From Ignavibacteria bacterium (GTDB taxonomy: Bacteria > Bacteroidota > Ignavibacteria > Kapaibacteriales > Kapaibacteriaceae), in the NCBI GenBank assembly GCA_947495975.1, contig CANMBE010000003.1:105394-169393 (forward strand): 64,000 bases of DNA, written 5' to 3'. The notes under the pieces are model-generated. The model was not told where the DNA came from and ran no database searches. It worked only from the letters and a program-made list of their open reading frames with translations. This document shows, in pieces, positions 53,130 to 62,504 of this stretch (position 1 is the first letter of the stretch; the number at the start of each line of letters is the position of its first letter). The position numbers and the translations under genes were made by a program.

Positions 53130-54164
53130 ATGAGCAGACAAAACGAACAGACGGATCCTCGCATTCGCGCCGATGATGATGTTGACGCCTCGTTGCGCCC
53201 AGGGACGTTTGCAGACTTCACGGGTCAGCCTAAAATCGTCGAGAATCTTAAGATTTTTATTGAGGCTGCTCGGGGAAGAGGCGAAGCGCTTGACCATGTT
53301 TTATTGACAGGTCCACCCGGTCTAGGTAAGACAACGCTATCGTACATTATCGCCCATGAAATGGGTGCGAAGATAAAAATTACCTCAGGCCCTGTCTTAG
53401 AAAAGCCGGGCGATCTTGCGGGATTGTTGACGAGTCTTGAAGAAAGCGATATACTTTTTATCGATGAGATTCATCGGCTTTCTCCTGTTGTAGAAGAATA
53501 TCTGTATTCTGCGATGGAAGATTTCCGGCTCGACATCATGATCGATTCCGGTCCAGCCGCACGCTCCATACAACTTGCCGTTCCTCGCTTCACTCTCATT
53601 GGTGCAACTACACGCCAAGGTCTGCTCACTGCCCCCTTGCGCTCGCGTTTTGGAATCACAAATCGCCTGGACTATTACAACGCCGATGACCTTGCACGCG
53701 TGATCGTGCGCAGCGCAGCGTTGCTCAATGCAGATATTGATGTGGAAGGGGCTAATGAGCTCGCACGGCGTGCACGTGGCACCCCCCGTATTGCGAACCG
53801 ACTGCTTAGACGCACGCGAGACTTTGCAGACGTGAAGGGCACTGGTGTGATTACGCTAGAAATTGCCCGCCTGGCTCTCCTTGCACTAGATGTGGATGAA
53901 TTTGGACTCGACGAGATGGATGCACGCATCATTTCAGCGCTGATAGAAAAGTTTGCAGGCGGTCCAGTGGGTATTTCCACTCTTGCCGTTGCCGTTGGCG
54001 AAGAACCTGGTACCCTTGAAGAGGTGTATGAACCATTTCTTATCCAGCAGGGATTCTTACAGCGGACACCTCGAGGGCGGATTGCAACGCCCCTTGCCTA
54101 CCGTCACCTCGGACTCCCAGCGCCAACTTCGGATACTCCATTGTTCTCCGGAGATGCTCCTTAG
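53130..54164 (+). CDS. ruvB: Holliday junction branch-migration helicase RuvB
   Basis: AAA+ motor of 344 residues. Walker A GPPGLGKT at 61-68, Walker [11 protein letters not shown] at 108-117, sensor 1 IGATTRQG, RuvB C-terminal winged helix with [24 protein letters not shown] (cut as [18 protein letters not shown]). Not adjacent to ruvA or ruvC. Confidence 0.97.
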   Translation: MSRQNEQTDPRIRADDDVDASLRPGTFADFTGQPKIVENLKIFIEAARGRGEALDHVLLTGPPGLGKTTLSYIIAHEMGAKIKITSGPVLEKPGDLAGLLTSLEESDILFIDEIHRLSPVVEEYLYSAMEDFRLDIMIDSGPAARSIQLAVPRFTLIGATTRQGLLTAPLRSRFGITNRLDYYNADDLARVIVRSAALLNADIDVEGANELARRARGTPRIANRLLRRTRDFADVKGTGVITLEIARLALLALDVDEFGLDEMDARIISALIEKFAGGPVGISTLAVAVGEEPGTLEEVYEPFLIQQGFLQRTPRGRIATPLAYRHLGLPAPTSDTPLFSGDAP

Positions 54165-54327
54165 CGAGAACATTAAGAATCTAAAGGCAAAGCCCGCTCA
54201 AACAAATCAGCTTGGCTCCAATCGAAGAGATTCCTACACAGGACAATCGCATCGTGAATGCCATCTTTCCATCGCCTGATGTACAGCTCGTCTACCTCTT
54301 TGAAGGCACGAAGTAACTGCTCAACAC

Positions 54328-54335
54328 TATCTTTG
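54328..54335 (+). promoter_or_regulatory. -7 box TATCTTTG for proS
   Basis: TATCTTTGC with only 3 nt before the ATG; this argues that the ATG at 54339 is the true start and that the message is leaderless. Confidence 0.55.
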
Positions 54336-54338
54336 CGG

Positions 54339-55805
54339 ATGAGCAAAGAAATTACACCCCGAGCAGAAGACTATTCGCAATGGTATATCGACCTCGTCCG
54401 CAAGGCGGGCCTAGCCGACTATTCCGCCGTTAAAGGCTGCATGGTCATCAAGCCGTATGGCTTTGGAATATGGGAGAACATGCGCGATCAACTCGATCGC
54501 ATGTTCAAAGCAACCGGACACGTCAACGCGTATTTCCCTCTTCTCATCCCAAAAAGTTTTCTCAGCAAGGAAGCAGCCCACATCGAAGGCTTCGCTAAAG
54601 AGTGTGCCGTAGTTACGCACTACCGCCTGAAGAATTCTGCCGATGGTACAGGGCTTATCGTTGACCCTGATGCAAAGCTCGAAGAAGAGCTCATCATTCG
54701 TCCAACATCAGAGACCATTATTTGGAGCACATACAAAGAGTGGATTCAGTCTTATCGTGACCTGCCCCTTCTCATAAATCAGTGGGCAAATGTTGTGCGA
54801 TGGGAAATGCGCACTCGGCTCTTTCTGCGCACCACAGAATTTCTTTGGCAAGAAGGTCACACTGCACACGCAACAAGAGAAGAAGCAATTCAAGAAACAC
54901 GCACCATGCTCGATGTGTATGCAACGTTTGCTGAAGAGTGGATGGCGCTTCCTGTAATAAAGGGCGTCAAGACTGCAAATGAACGTTTCCCAGGCGCAGA
55001 AGACACATATACCATTGAAGCACTTATGCAAGATGGCAAGGCGTTACAAGCCGGCACGTCGCACTTCCTTGGTCAAAGTTTTGCTAAAGCATTCAACGTG
55101 CAATTCACAACAAAAGAAGGCACATCTGAATACGTGTGGGCTTCATCATGGGGCGTATCAACACGTCTCATGGGTGCACTTGTGATGGCGCACTCTGATG
55201 ATGAGGGGCTCATCATTCCACCAAGGCTTGCAACAACACAGGTTGTTATTATTCCAATCCCAAAGCCCCTTCCCGAGCTTACAGAAGTTGCGGATCGTAT
55301 TGCCTCTGAACTTCGGGCAAAGGGGATTCGTGTGAAGATCGATAACGATGATCAAAACCGTCCAGGCTTCAAGTTTGCTGAATATGAAAAGCTTGGAATC
55401 CCAATTCGTCTCGGAATTGGAGCACGCGATCTTGCCAATGGCACAATCGAAGTTGCTCGGCGAGATACGCGCGAGAAGTTCAGTACACCCGTTGATGGCA
55501 TTGCCGATTGCATATCAGCGTTGCTCGAAGAAATCCAACAGAACATGTTGGCGCGCGCACGTGCCTTCCGAGATGAACATATCACTCGCGTAGACACGTG
55601 GGAAGAATTTGTAAACGTCCTTGATACGAAATTTGGTTTTGTGAGCGCACACTGGGATGGTACGTCCGAAACTGAAGATCTCATTAAGGAAGAAACAAAA
55701 GCAACTATTCGGTGCATACCATTGAATAACCCACAAGAAGTTGGCACGTGCATCAAAACAGGAAAACCGAGTACACAGAGAGTGCTGTTTGCTAGAGCAT
55801 ATTAA
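54339..55805 (+). CDS. proS: Proline--tRNA ligase, archaeal/eukaryal type
   Basis: Class II synthetase (488 residues) of the short type lacking the bacterial INS editing domain. Motif 2 region [21 protein letters not shown] (cut as [19 protein letters not shown]) and motif 3 [12 protein letters not shown] are clear, plus the [12 protein letters not shown]-terminal region. Common in Bacteroidota. An in-frame ATG at 54258 is rejected because the family starts at MSKEITPR. Confidence 0.95.
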   Translation: MSKEITPRAEDYSQWYIDLVRKAGLADYSAVKGCMVIKPYGFGIWENMRDQLDRMFKATGHVNAYFPLLIPKSFLSKEAAHIEGFAKECAVVTHYRLKNSADGTGLIVDPDAKLEEELIIRPTSETIIWSTYKEWIQSYRDLPLLINQWANVVRWEMRTRLFLRTTEFLWQEGHTAHATREEAIQETRTMLDVYATFAEEWMALPVIKGVKTANERFPGAEDTYTIEALMQDGKALQAGTSHFLGQSFAKAFNVQFTTKEGTSEYVWASSWGVSTRLMGALVMAHSDDEGLIIPPRLATTQVVIIPIPKPLPELTEVADRIASELRAKGIRVKIDNDDQNRPGFKFAEYEKLGIPIRLGIGARDLANGTIEVARRDTREKFSTPVDGIADCISALLEEIQQNMLARARAFRDEHITRVDTWEEFVNVLDTKFGFVSAHWDGTSETEDLIKEETKATIRCIPLNNPQEVGTCIKTGKPSTQRVLFARAY

Positions 55806-56706
55806 ACTCTTGTGCTGTGTGTTCGCAGCTCTCGTTGTGGGATGCTCAAGCGTACCGCAGACGCCACTGCCGAATACTGACGTCTATGTAGCTGACATCG
55901 ATATCGCAGCGGGATCGGTAAAGAACGTTCGCAATATCACACAGCGGCTAGGGTATGACAACCAACCTTCATTTAGTGCGGATGACAAGTCCATCTTGTT
56001 TGTCTCCGACAGAAGCGGCTCAACGGATGTATATCGATATAATCTTGCAACATCGGCCACATTGCAGATAACGGATACCGAAGAATCGGAGTTCTCGCCA
56101 ACGCCGATGAATGATGGCAAAAGTTTTTCTGCTGTACGCGTTGGTAAGTCCCGTGCCGAGGGAGAAGAGTACACAGAGTCGCAACAACTATGGCGCTATG
56201 ATTTTTCGGGTCGCTCAATAGCACCCATCTTGGGCATTCGGCGCGTGGGATATCACTGCTGGATAGATGAAGGGCTCCTTGCATTGTTCATTGTGGGCAA
56301 TGATGAGAAGGGGCTCCCCCATCGTCTCATTGCAGCTGACCTGGCGTCGCGCCAAACCATTGACTTAGCTTCAAACATTGGACGTTCAATAAAACGAGCA
56401 CCAGATGGCCGACTCTCCTTTGTTGACAAATCAGATTCAACATCATGGATGATCTCAACAATCGCACAAGGCGATGACAAGCCAACGCCACTCATTGCAG
56501 CACCAAAGGGAAGCGAAGACTTCTGTTGGATGCCAGATGGCACCCTACTTGCACTAGAGGGCAATACAATCGTACAGCGCAAGGCTGGCTCTCAGAGGTC
56601 GTTCACCCGATTGATAACTCTATCTGACCTCACTGGCACGCTTGCCCGCATTACAGCGAGCGCCGATGGGACAAAGATTGCGTTCGTTGTGGTTTCGAAT
56701 CCCTAG
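55789..56706 (+). CDS. TolB/WD40-like beta-propeller lipoprotein
   Basis: Lipoprotein of about 305 residues: hydrophobic [13 protein letters not shown] (lipobox VVGC, Cys19) then propeller repeats ([21 protein letters not shown], shown as [17 protein letters not shown]). TTG at 55789 gives the right signal-peptide length; the reading overlaps the end of proS by 17 nt. Function unknown. Confidence 0.75.
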   Translation: MLEHIKLLCCVFAALVVGCSSVPQTPLPNTDVYVADIDIAAGSVKNVRNITQRLGYDNQPSFSADDKSILFVSDRSGSTDVYRYNLATSATLQITDTEESEFSPTPMNDGKSFSAVRVGKSRAEGEEYTESQQLWRYDFSGRSIAPILGIRRVGYHCWIDEGLLALFIVGNDEKGLPHRLIAADLASRQTIDLASNIGRSIKRAPDGRLSFVDKSDSTSWMISTIAQGDDKPTPLIAAPKGSEDFCWMPDGTLLALEGNTIVQRKAGSQRSFTRLITLSDLTGTLARITASADGTKIAFVVVSNP

Positions 56707-57773
56707 TAGAGATTTCCTCCGAATGCAATAGACGTTGACACTGTGATGTAGGTATCGCTTGATTTTAGTCCGTCGTGTGAGGGAAATACTTTTTCACCGG
56801 CAATCATCGTGCGTATCTCGCCTCTAACCAGAACAGCATCATTCGGACGATAGTCCAGATTAAGAGATGCTGCCGATGCTTGAAATGGGCCTCTTGTTGG
56901 TGTTGCAATGAACATGTTCGCTGGGTCATTGTAGTGCTCAACACGCGTTGCAATACGAAACTGGTCTGATGGACTATACGCTGCAGTTACACCAGCGTAC
57001 CATTGCTTTGTGGATGTGTCTGCGGGTGTGTCTTGTAGACAAACATCAGCCAATCCAACAATTATAATCCTGTCTGTTGCTTTCCACTCTACCCAAAAGT
57101 TGTTGTGAAATCGAACCATTGACGCAGTGCCCCGTGCTTGTTCGTTACCAACGAATGTACTCCAGTTGAAGGATAATGTTGAAGATGGCGTTACAACCAC
57201 TCGTGCCCCGAACGCGAGGTCATTGTTTATGTCTACAATCTGTTGCCAGCCGTTGAGAACAAGTCCAGTAACTGAGACTACATCACTAACCGTCCACGCA
57301 AGAGCTGCGCCCGTTGAATAGTAGGGCGTATAGTCCGCGGTAAAGGATCTCGACAATGTGAGGTTGTTGCGCCCGATCATTGACTCATAGCCAATGTGTG
57401 AGAACATGATACCCGCATCAAGCCACAAACCATCTGCAACACGTACCCCAACATTTGCCTCTTGTAGCATGCGCCAAGACGAATCTAATCCCGAGTAGTT
57501 AGCACGCGCGAACCAGCCCTCTTGCAAGGCAACACGCCCACGATAGTTCGGACCCGACACAGAAAGCCCGATGCTTGCTAACATCAAGCCAATCTCATTG
57601 TTACGTGATGGTTGAGTAGTGTATGCCCGTTGATGGTTAGAGGGCTTGTTGAAAGAAGAGGAGAGAAAGATGTCTGCTGAAGCCGACCATGAGACAACCA
57701 CTGAGTCCTCAGCCGCAGAATGTACAGTGGCGAGTGCCAACAAAACGAAGTATGCGAGTCTGCGCACATTCAT
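56703..57773 (-). CDS. OmpL-like beta-barrel porin
   Basis: About 356 residues with signal peptide (LAYFVLLALATVHSA) and a barrel with strands such as VSWSASADIFLSSSFNKPSN. The phrase SASADIFLSSSFNKPSN with NNEIGL is typical of the BBP_2/OmpL-like porin family. Start at ATG 57773 follows AGGAG; ATG 57779 is also possible. Converges on the lipoprotein gene (4-nt overlap). Confidence 0.8.
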   Translation of the reverse strand: MNVRRLAYFVLLALATVHSAAEDSVVVSWSASADIFLSSSFNKPSNHQRAYTTQPSRNNEIGLMLASIGLSVSGPNYRGRVALQEGWFARANYSGLDSSWRMLQEANVGVRVADGLWLDAGIMFSHIGYESMIGRNNLTLSRSFTADYTPYYSTGAALAWTVSDVVSVTGLVLNGWQQIVDINNDLAFGARVVVTPSSTLSFNWSTFVGNEQARGTASMVRFHNNFWVEWKATDRIIIVGLADVCLQDTPADTSTKQWYAGVTAAYSPSDQFRIATRVEHYNDPANMFIATPTRGPFQASAASLNLDYRPNDAVLVRGEIRTMIAGEKVFPSHDGLKSSDTYITVSTSIAFGGNLY

Positions 57774-57913
57774 GTTCATCAACTCCTAATGCTGTGATGA
57801 TAATGTTGAGAAGCTTGATCCCATTGAACAGAATGGGGTGCACCGATCTCGCAAATAAGGACATTTTTGCTTAGCGAGGGACTTTGCGCAATATCACGCT
57901 ATCGTACCACCAC

Positions 57914-57984
57914 GTACCTCCGTACCTCTGTATCTCCGCATCTCCAGAACCCCATAACTCAGTAACTCTCTCTTCCGTAACTTG
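57914..57984. repeat. Composite 8-bp-period array (GTACCTCC-type then GTAACTCA-type)
   Basis: Octamers GTACCTCC, GTACCTCT, GTATCTCC, GCATCTCC, AGAACCCC, ATAACTCA, GTAACTCT, then a 7-mer and GTAACTTG. It is the reverse complement of the order seen near 36.2 kb. It ends 7 nt before the lepA ATG. Confidence 0.85.
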
Positions 57985-57991
57985 CTGGCTT

Positions 57992-59791
57992 ATGCAGCAC
58001 TACCGCAACTTCTGTATCATCGCGCACATCGACCACGGAAAGTCCACACTAGCAGATCGGCTGTTAGAGCGGACTGGACGCGTGTCAGCGCGCGAGATGA
58101 CGATGAATCAGATTCTCGACGACAATCCCCTCGAACAAGAACGGGGTATTACGATTAAGCTTCATGCCATCCAGATGGACTATGTCTCCGCCAGTGGAGA
58201 AAATTTTAAGCTTAATCTTATCGACACACCCGGACACGTAGACTTTTCATACGAGGTTTCTCGGTCTCTTAGTGCGTGCGAAGGGGCTCTCCTTGTAGTT
58301 GATGCAACACAAGGTGTTGAAGCACAAACGATATCGAATCTTTTTATGGCTTTGGAGCAGGGACTCGAGATTATTCCTGTCATCAATAAGATTGATCTGC
58401 CAAGTGCTGTAACAACAATCGACAATGTCAAGAAGCAGGTTATGGATCTCCTTGGGTGCAAGGAAGAAGACATGATCATGGCTTCAGCGAAAACCGGAAT
58501 TGGAGTAGACGAGATTCTTGAAGCGGTGATTGCGCGTATACCGGCTCCGAAGGGCGACCCTAAAGCTCCCTTACGGGCTCTTATCTACGACTCTATTTTT
58601 GATGCCTATCGTGGTGTGGTTGTAAACGTACGAGTGTTCGATGGAACGCTCCGTGAAAAAGACAAGGTTCTTTTCATGGTAACGGGTCAATCATACGAGC
58701 TTGATGAAGTTGGCGTGTTATACATGCAGCGCAAACGCACTGGCATACTCGAAGCGGGCAATGTAGGATATTTTACGGCTGCCATTCGCAAGCTTCAGGA
58801 TACAAAAGTTGGCGATACAGTAACACTGCTCAACAACCCAACAGATAATCCCATCGCTGGCTTTCGTGAAGTGAAACCAATGGTGTTCTCAGGTATCTAT
58901 CCTGCTGAGAGTGATGACTTTGAAGATCTGCGCGAAGCACTTGGCAAGCTAACGTTGAACGATTCTGCAATTTCATTTGAGCCTGAATCTTCTAACGCAC
59001 TTGGTTTTGGATTTCGTTGTGGATTTCTTGGATTGCTTCACATGGAGATCGTGCAAGAACGACTCGAACGTGAATTCAATCAGACAATCATCACTACCGT
59101 GCCGAACGTGCGCTACAAAGTGATTACCACAAAGAACGAAGTGGTCTGGGTAGACAATCCTGCCCAGCTCCCAAAAACAACGATGATCAATGAGATTCTA
59201 GAGCCGTACATCCGCGCTCAGATCATTGCTCCATCTGAGTTTGTTGGAACCATCATGAAGCTCTGCATGGACCGCCGCGGCGTAATGACGGGTCAGACGT
59301 ATCTCTCTGCGGACCGTGTTGATCTTACATTTAACATGCCTCTTGGCGAAGTGGTGTTTGACTTCTACGATAAGCTCAAGAGCAGTACAAGGGGCTATGC
59401 ATCGCTTGATTATGAATATTCTGATTACGAACCAGGCGAGCTTGTGCTGATGGACATTCTGCTTAACGGCGAGCCCGTTGATGCACTGTCATCTATCGTG
59501 CACCGCCAAAAAGCGCACGAATGGGGCAAGAAGCTCTGCATAAAACTAAAGGAACTTATACCGCGTCAGATGTTCGAGGTCGCAATTCAGGCATCGATTG
59601 GTTCCAAGGTAGTTGCACGAGAATCCATTAGCGCAATTCGTAAGAACGTGCTCGCGAAATGTTATGGCGGCGATATTTCTCGTAAGCGTAAGCTGATTGA
59701 GAAGCAGAAAGAAGGCAAGAAGCGCATGAAGCAAGTTGGTAGAGTAGAGATTCCGCAAGAAGCATTTCACGCAGTACTTTCAATAGACTGA
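57992..59791 (+). CDS. lepA: Elongation factor 4
   Basis: Translational GTPase of 599 residues. G1 AHIDHGKS at 11-18, G2 RGITIK, G3 DTPGH, G4 NKID, and the EF4-specific C-terminal domain ([20 protein letters not shown], cut as [31 protein letters not shown]). ATG at 57992 is the family start. A degenerate TAACTTGC box lies 6-7 nt upstream, at the end of the repeat array. Confidence 0.96.
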   Translation: MQHYRNFCIIAHIDHGKSTLADRLLERTGRVSAREMTMNQILDDNPLEQERGITIKLHAIQMDYVSASGENFKLNLIDTPGHVDFSYEVSRSLSACEGALLVVDATQGVEAQTISNLFMALEQGLEIIPVINKIDLPSAVTTIDNVKKQVMDLLGCKEEDMIMASAKTGIGVDEILEAVIARIPAPKGDPKAPLRALIYDSIFDAYRGVVVNVRVFDGTLREKDKVLFMVTGQSYELDEVGVLYMQRKRTGILEAGNVGYFTAAIRKLQDTKVGDTVTLLNNPTDNPIAGFREVKPMVFSGIYPAESDDFEDLREALGKLTLNDSAISFEPESSNALGFGFRCGFLGLLHMEIVQERLEREFNQTIITTVPNVRYKVITTKNEVVWVDNPAQLPKTTMINEILEPYIRAQIIAPSEFVGTIMKLCMDRRGVMTGQTYLSADRVDLTFNMPLGEVVFDFYDKLKSSTRGYASLDYEYSDYEPGELVLMDILLNGEPVDALSSIVHRQKAHEWGKKLCIKLKELIPRQMFEVAIQASIGSKVVARESISAIRKNVLAKCYGGDISRKRKLIEKQKEGKKRMKQVGRVEIPQEAFHAVLSID

Positions 59792-59795
59792 ACCT

Positions 59796-60764
59796 ATGGC
59801 ACTCATCGAATCAGCGTACAGCATGCTTGGCCCTACTGGACACTTTCTCATTCGTAGACGCAACAAGCGCCTCAACGCACCAAAGCCCGAAACGTTCTTT
59901 CAGCATGTCTGGGCATGGATAAAGACTGTTGTGTGGGCAGTTACTGTTGTGACCATTATCAATGGCCTTGCGCTTGCGTCGTTCACGGTGCCAACGGGCT
60001 CGATGGAACGCACAGTCATGGCGGGTGATTTCTTGTTCGTGAACAAGTTTATCTATGGACCTTCAACACCGCAGATCATTCCGTTTATCAACATGCCCCT
60101 TCCCTACTACAAGCTTCCACCCCTCATGGATCCTAAGCAAGGTGATGTGATTGTGTTTGTTTTTCCAGGGAACCGAGAAGAAGTAAAGACACGATTTGAA
60201 TATTATCTAAAGAGATGCGTTGCGGTTTCAGGCGACGTACTTCAAATCCGCAGTGGTCGTGTATATGTCAACAATGCTGAGTTCACACTTCCTGAGCATG
60301 GGCAGTTCTTTGACATGACGCCAGAGATGCGCGCACAGATGCACGAGGGCGATCTCGGTCAAACATTCCCTCTTGGAAGAGACTATACCCGCGATGATTA
60401 TGGTCCGATACGTATACCAAAAGAAGGCGATGTGATACCACTATCGTCTAGCAACTTTGACGAATGGGCAGTATTTATTGCGCGTGAAGGCCATGAAGTA
60501 AATGGAATGATGCGTACCGTTGATGGTCAACCAATTACGTCGTACACTGTTGAACGCGACTACGTGTTTGGCATGGGAGACAACCGCGACAATTCACTCG
60601 ACTCTCGTTTTTGGGGCTTCATTCCAAAGCACTCAGTAGTTGGAACCCCTATGGTTGTCTACTGGTCATGGCAGCCCGATGATGCGCAAACGGGTAAGAG
60701 GCTCACACTTTTCGAACGACTCAGCACTATTCGCTGGAGTCGCCTCGGTACCATCATCCATTGA
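59796..60764 (+). CDS. lepB: Signal peptidase I (larger paralogue)
   Basis: A 322-residue leader peptidase. One TM helix (about 45-62) is followed by catalytic Ser69 (VPTGSMERTV) and Lys139 (FEYYLKRCVAV); GMGDNRDNSLDSRFWGF is the conserved late box. A long stretch between Lys139 and the last box includes two acidic loops. Immediately upstream of a second, shorter lepB. Confidence 0.93.
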   Translation: MALIESAYSMLGPTGHFLIRRRNKRLNAPKPETFFQHVWAWIKTVVWAVTVVTIINGLALASFTVPTGSMERTVMAGDFLFVNKFIYGPSTPQIIPFINMPLPYYKLPPLMDPKQGDVIVFVFPGNREEVKTRFEYYLKRCVAVSGDVLQIRSGRVYVNNAEFTLPEHGQFFDMTPEMRAQMHEGDLGQTFPLGRDYTRDDYGPIRIPKEGDVIPLSSSNFDEWAVFIAREGHEVNGMMRTVDGQPITSYTVERDYVFGMGDNRDNSLDSRFWGFIPKHSVVGTPMVVYWSWQPDDAQTGKRLTLFERLSTIRWSRLGTIIH

Positions 60765-60765
60765 G

Positions 60766-61368
60766 ATGTCAGGCAAGGGGCTTGCAGAACTAAGCTGGCG
60801 GGACCTCATTTCAACTGCCTTGTTTGCGATTGTTGCAGCTCTCGCGCTACGTCTATGGGTGGTTGGCGTGTATACTATTCCATCGCATTCGATGGGAAAC
60901 ACAATACTTGAGGGTGATTACATCATTGTGAGCAAGCTCGCATTTCGCATGCGAGATGTGCACCGTGGAGATATCATCATCTTCTCATTGCCTGACTCAC
61001 TCCGTGGCGAAGAGCGAGACGATCTCTTTATCAAGCGACTGATAGGACTTCCCGGTGATACTATTTTGCTTACTTCAGACTATGTGTCTGTGAACGGACA
61101 ACGTATCCCAGAGCCCCCTTTCGCTCGTCAACCATATAATCCATTGTTGGGAATTGGTGCAGCGGACGTAGAGATTGTGGTACCTACGAATGCATACTTT
61201 GTGCTTGGCGATAACAGAAGCAATTCGTTCGACTCACGTTATTGGGGCTGTCTACCGTGTGACCGCGTAGAAGGTGCTCCACTCTTTGTCTATTGGTCAT
61301 ACGGAATTTCAAGTGACAACATCGTGCGTCACATTCGTTGGAACAGACTGCTTACTCGCATCCTTTAA
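60766..61368 (+). CDS. Signal peptidase I (smaller paralogue)
   Basis: A 200-residue leader peptidase with TM at about 14-36, Ser42 (IPSHSMGNT), Lys90 (LFIKRLIGLPGD) and VLGDNRSNSFDSRYWG. ATG at 60766 begins one base after the stop of the first lepB. The two are too divergent to be a recent duplication. TAATG overlap with hemW follows. Confidence 0.92.
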   Translation: MSGKGLAELSWRDLISTALFAIVAALALRLWVVGVYTIPSHSMGNTILEGDYIIVSKLAFRMRDVHRGDIIIFSLPDSLRGEERDDLFIKRLIGLPGDTILLTSDYVSVNGQRIPEPPFARQPYNPLLGIGAADVEIVVPTNAYFVLGDNRSNSFDSRYWGCLPCDRVEGAPLFVYWSYGISSDNIVRHIRWNRLLTRIL

Positions 61369-62492
61369 TGTTTGGTCTTTACCTCCATATTCCATTTTGT
61401 GAAAAGAAGTGTTCGTATTGCGATTTCTATAGCATAGAATCAACCGAACACATTCACGCATTTGTACGAACACTCGTACAAGAGATCGATCTCCGTTCCA
61501 CAAGCGATATTGCTACGTCCGTATTCTTTGGCGGAGGTACACCGTCATTGCTTTCGCCAGCAGACATGGCCACGATCATTTCGAAACTTTGCAATTCATA
61601 CGCGATTGCCGAAGATGCAGAGTGGACGATGGAGTGCAACCCAGGAACCGTTACTCTTGAACGCCTTGAAGCGTATCGTGCATCGGGCATCAACCGACTC
61701 TCATTTGGCGTGCAATCATTTACGGCTAGCGAGCTCATGTTCCTTGATCGCATTCACAATGCCGATGAAGCAGATGCAGCAATGTCATTGGCTCGTGCGG
61801 CAGGGTTTGACAACGTGAATATGGACCTCATGTTTGCTGTGCCTGGCCAAACAATGGAAACACTGAACTACAATCTTTTGCGAATGCTTTCGCTAGAACC
61901 AGATCATATCAGCGCATACTCGCTTATCTATGAGCACGGCACGCCACTTTACGCTCGTTTGAAAAAGGGGCTCATCACCCCTCAGAATGAAGAGGTTGAT
62001 GCAGAGATGTATGCTCTCGTAATTGCAACACTCACAGCTGCCGGTTACGAACAATATGAAGTAAGTAACTTTGCGCGCACTAGAAAACAATGTCGACACA
62101 ATCTTACCTATTGGCACGGCGACAACTATCTAGCTCTGGGACCAAGTGCTCATGGATATATCGACAACACCCGATATTGGAACCACCGCTCACTTTCTGC
62201 GTGGACATCAAAAGTACACGAAGGTGTTTTGCCCGAAGCCAACCGCGAAGCGCTCACGCCCCATGAACAACTCGTAGAACTTTTATTTCTAACACTCCGC
62301 GCCGATGGAGTGCCCCTTGCAGAATTTCAATCGCGTTTTGATATCGACCTGCAATCATTGCTACAACCCGATCTAGGCCACTGGTTCGATGCAGGCTTCG
62401 TCATTGACAACGGCATCACGCTGCGTCTCACTGGTGAAGGCTATCGCGTATGCGACGAGATCACGCTGAAGATGATCGAGCGCGTTGGCTAG
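61368..62492 (+). CDS. hemW: HemW heme chaperone (radical SAM)
   Basis: Radical SAM protein of 374 residues: MFGLYLHIPFCEKKCSYC gives Cys11, Cys15 and Cys18 (C-x3-C-x2-C). FGGGTPSLL, MECNPGTV and NRLSFGVQS follow. Size and YLHIPFC start fit HemW, now regarded as a heme-binding chaperone, rather than anaerobic HemN. ATG overlaps the preceding TAA. Confidence 0.93.
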   Translation: MFGLYLHIPFCEKKCSYCDFYSIESTEHIHAFVRTLVQEIDLRSTSDIATSVFFGGGTPSLLSPADMATIISKLCNSYAIAEDAEWTMECNPGTVTLERLEAYRASGINRLSFGVQSFTASELMFLDRIHNADEADAAMSLARAAGFDNVNMDLMFAVPGQTMETLNYNLLRMLSLEPDHISAYSLIYEHGTPLYARLKKGLITPQNEEVDAEMYALVIATLTAAGYEQYEVSNFARTRKQCRHNLTYWHGDNYLALGPSAHGYIDNTRYWNHRSLSAWTSKVHEGVLPEANREALTPHEQLVELLFLTLRADGVPLAEFQSRFDIDLQSLLQPDLGHWFDAGFVIDNGITLRLTGEGYRVCDEITLKMIERVG

Positions 62493-62504
62493 CGGGATTC
62501 TATT

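Noticed and set aside
54258..54338. Earlier proS start at ATG 54258
   Set aside because: The added residues are not part of the ProS family, and a TATCTTTG box sits directly before ATG 54339.
61368..62492. Anaerobic coproporphyrinogen oxidase HemN
   Set aside because: The YLHIPFC start and short length fit HemW better.
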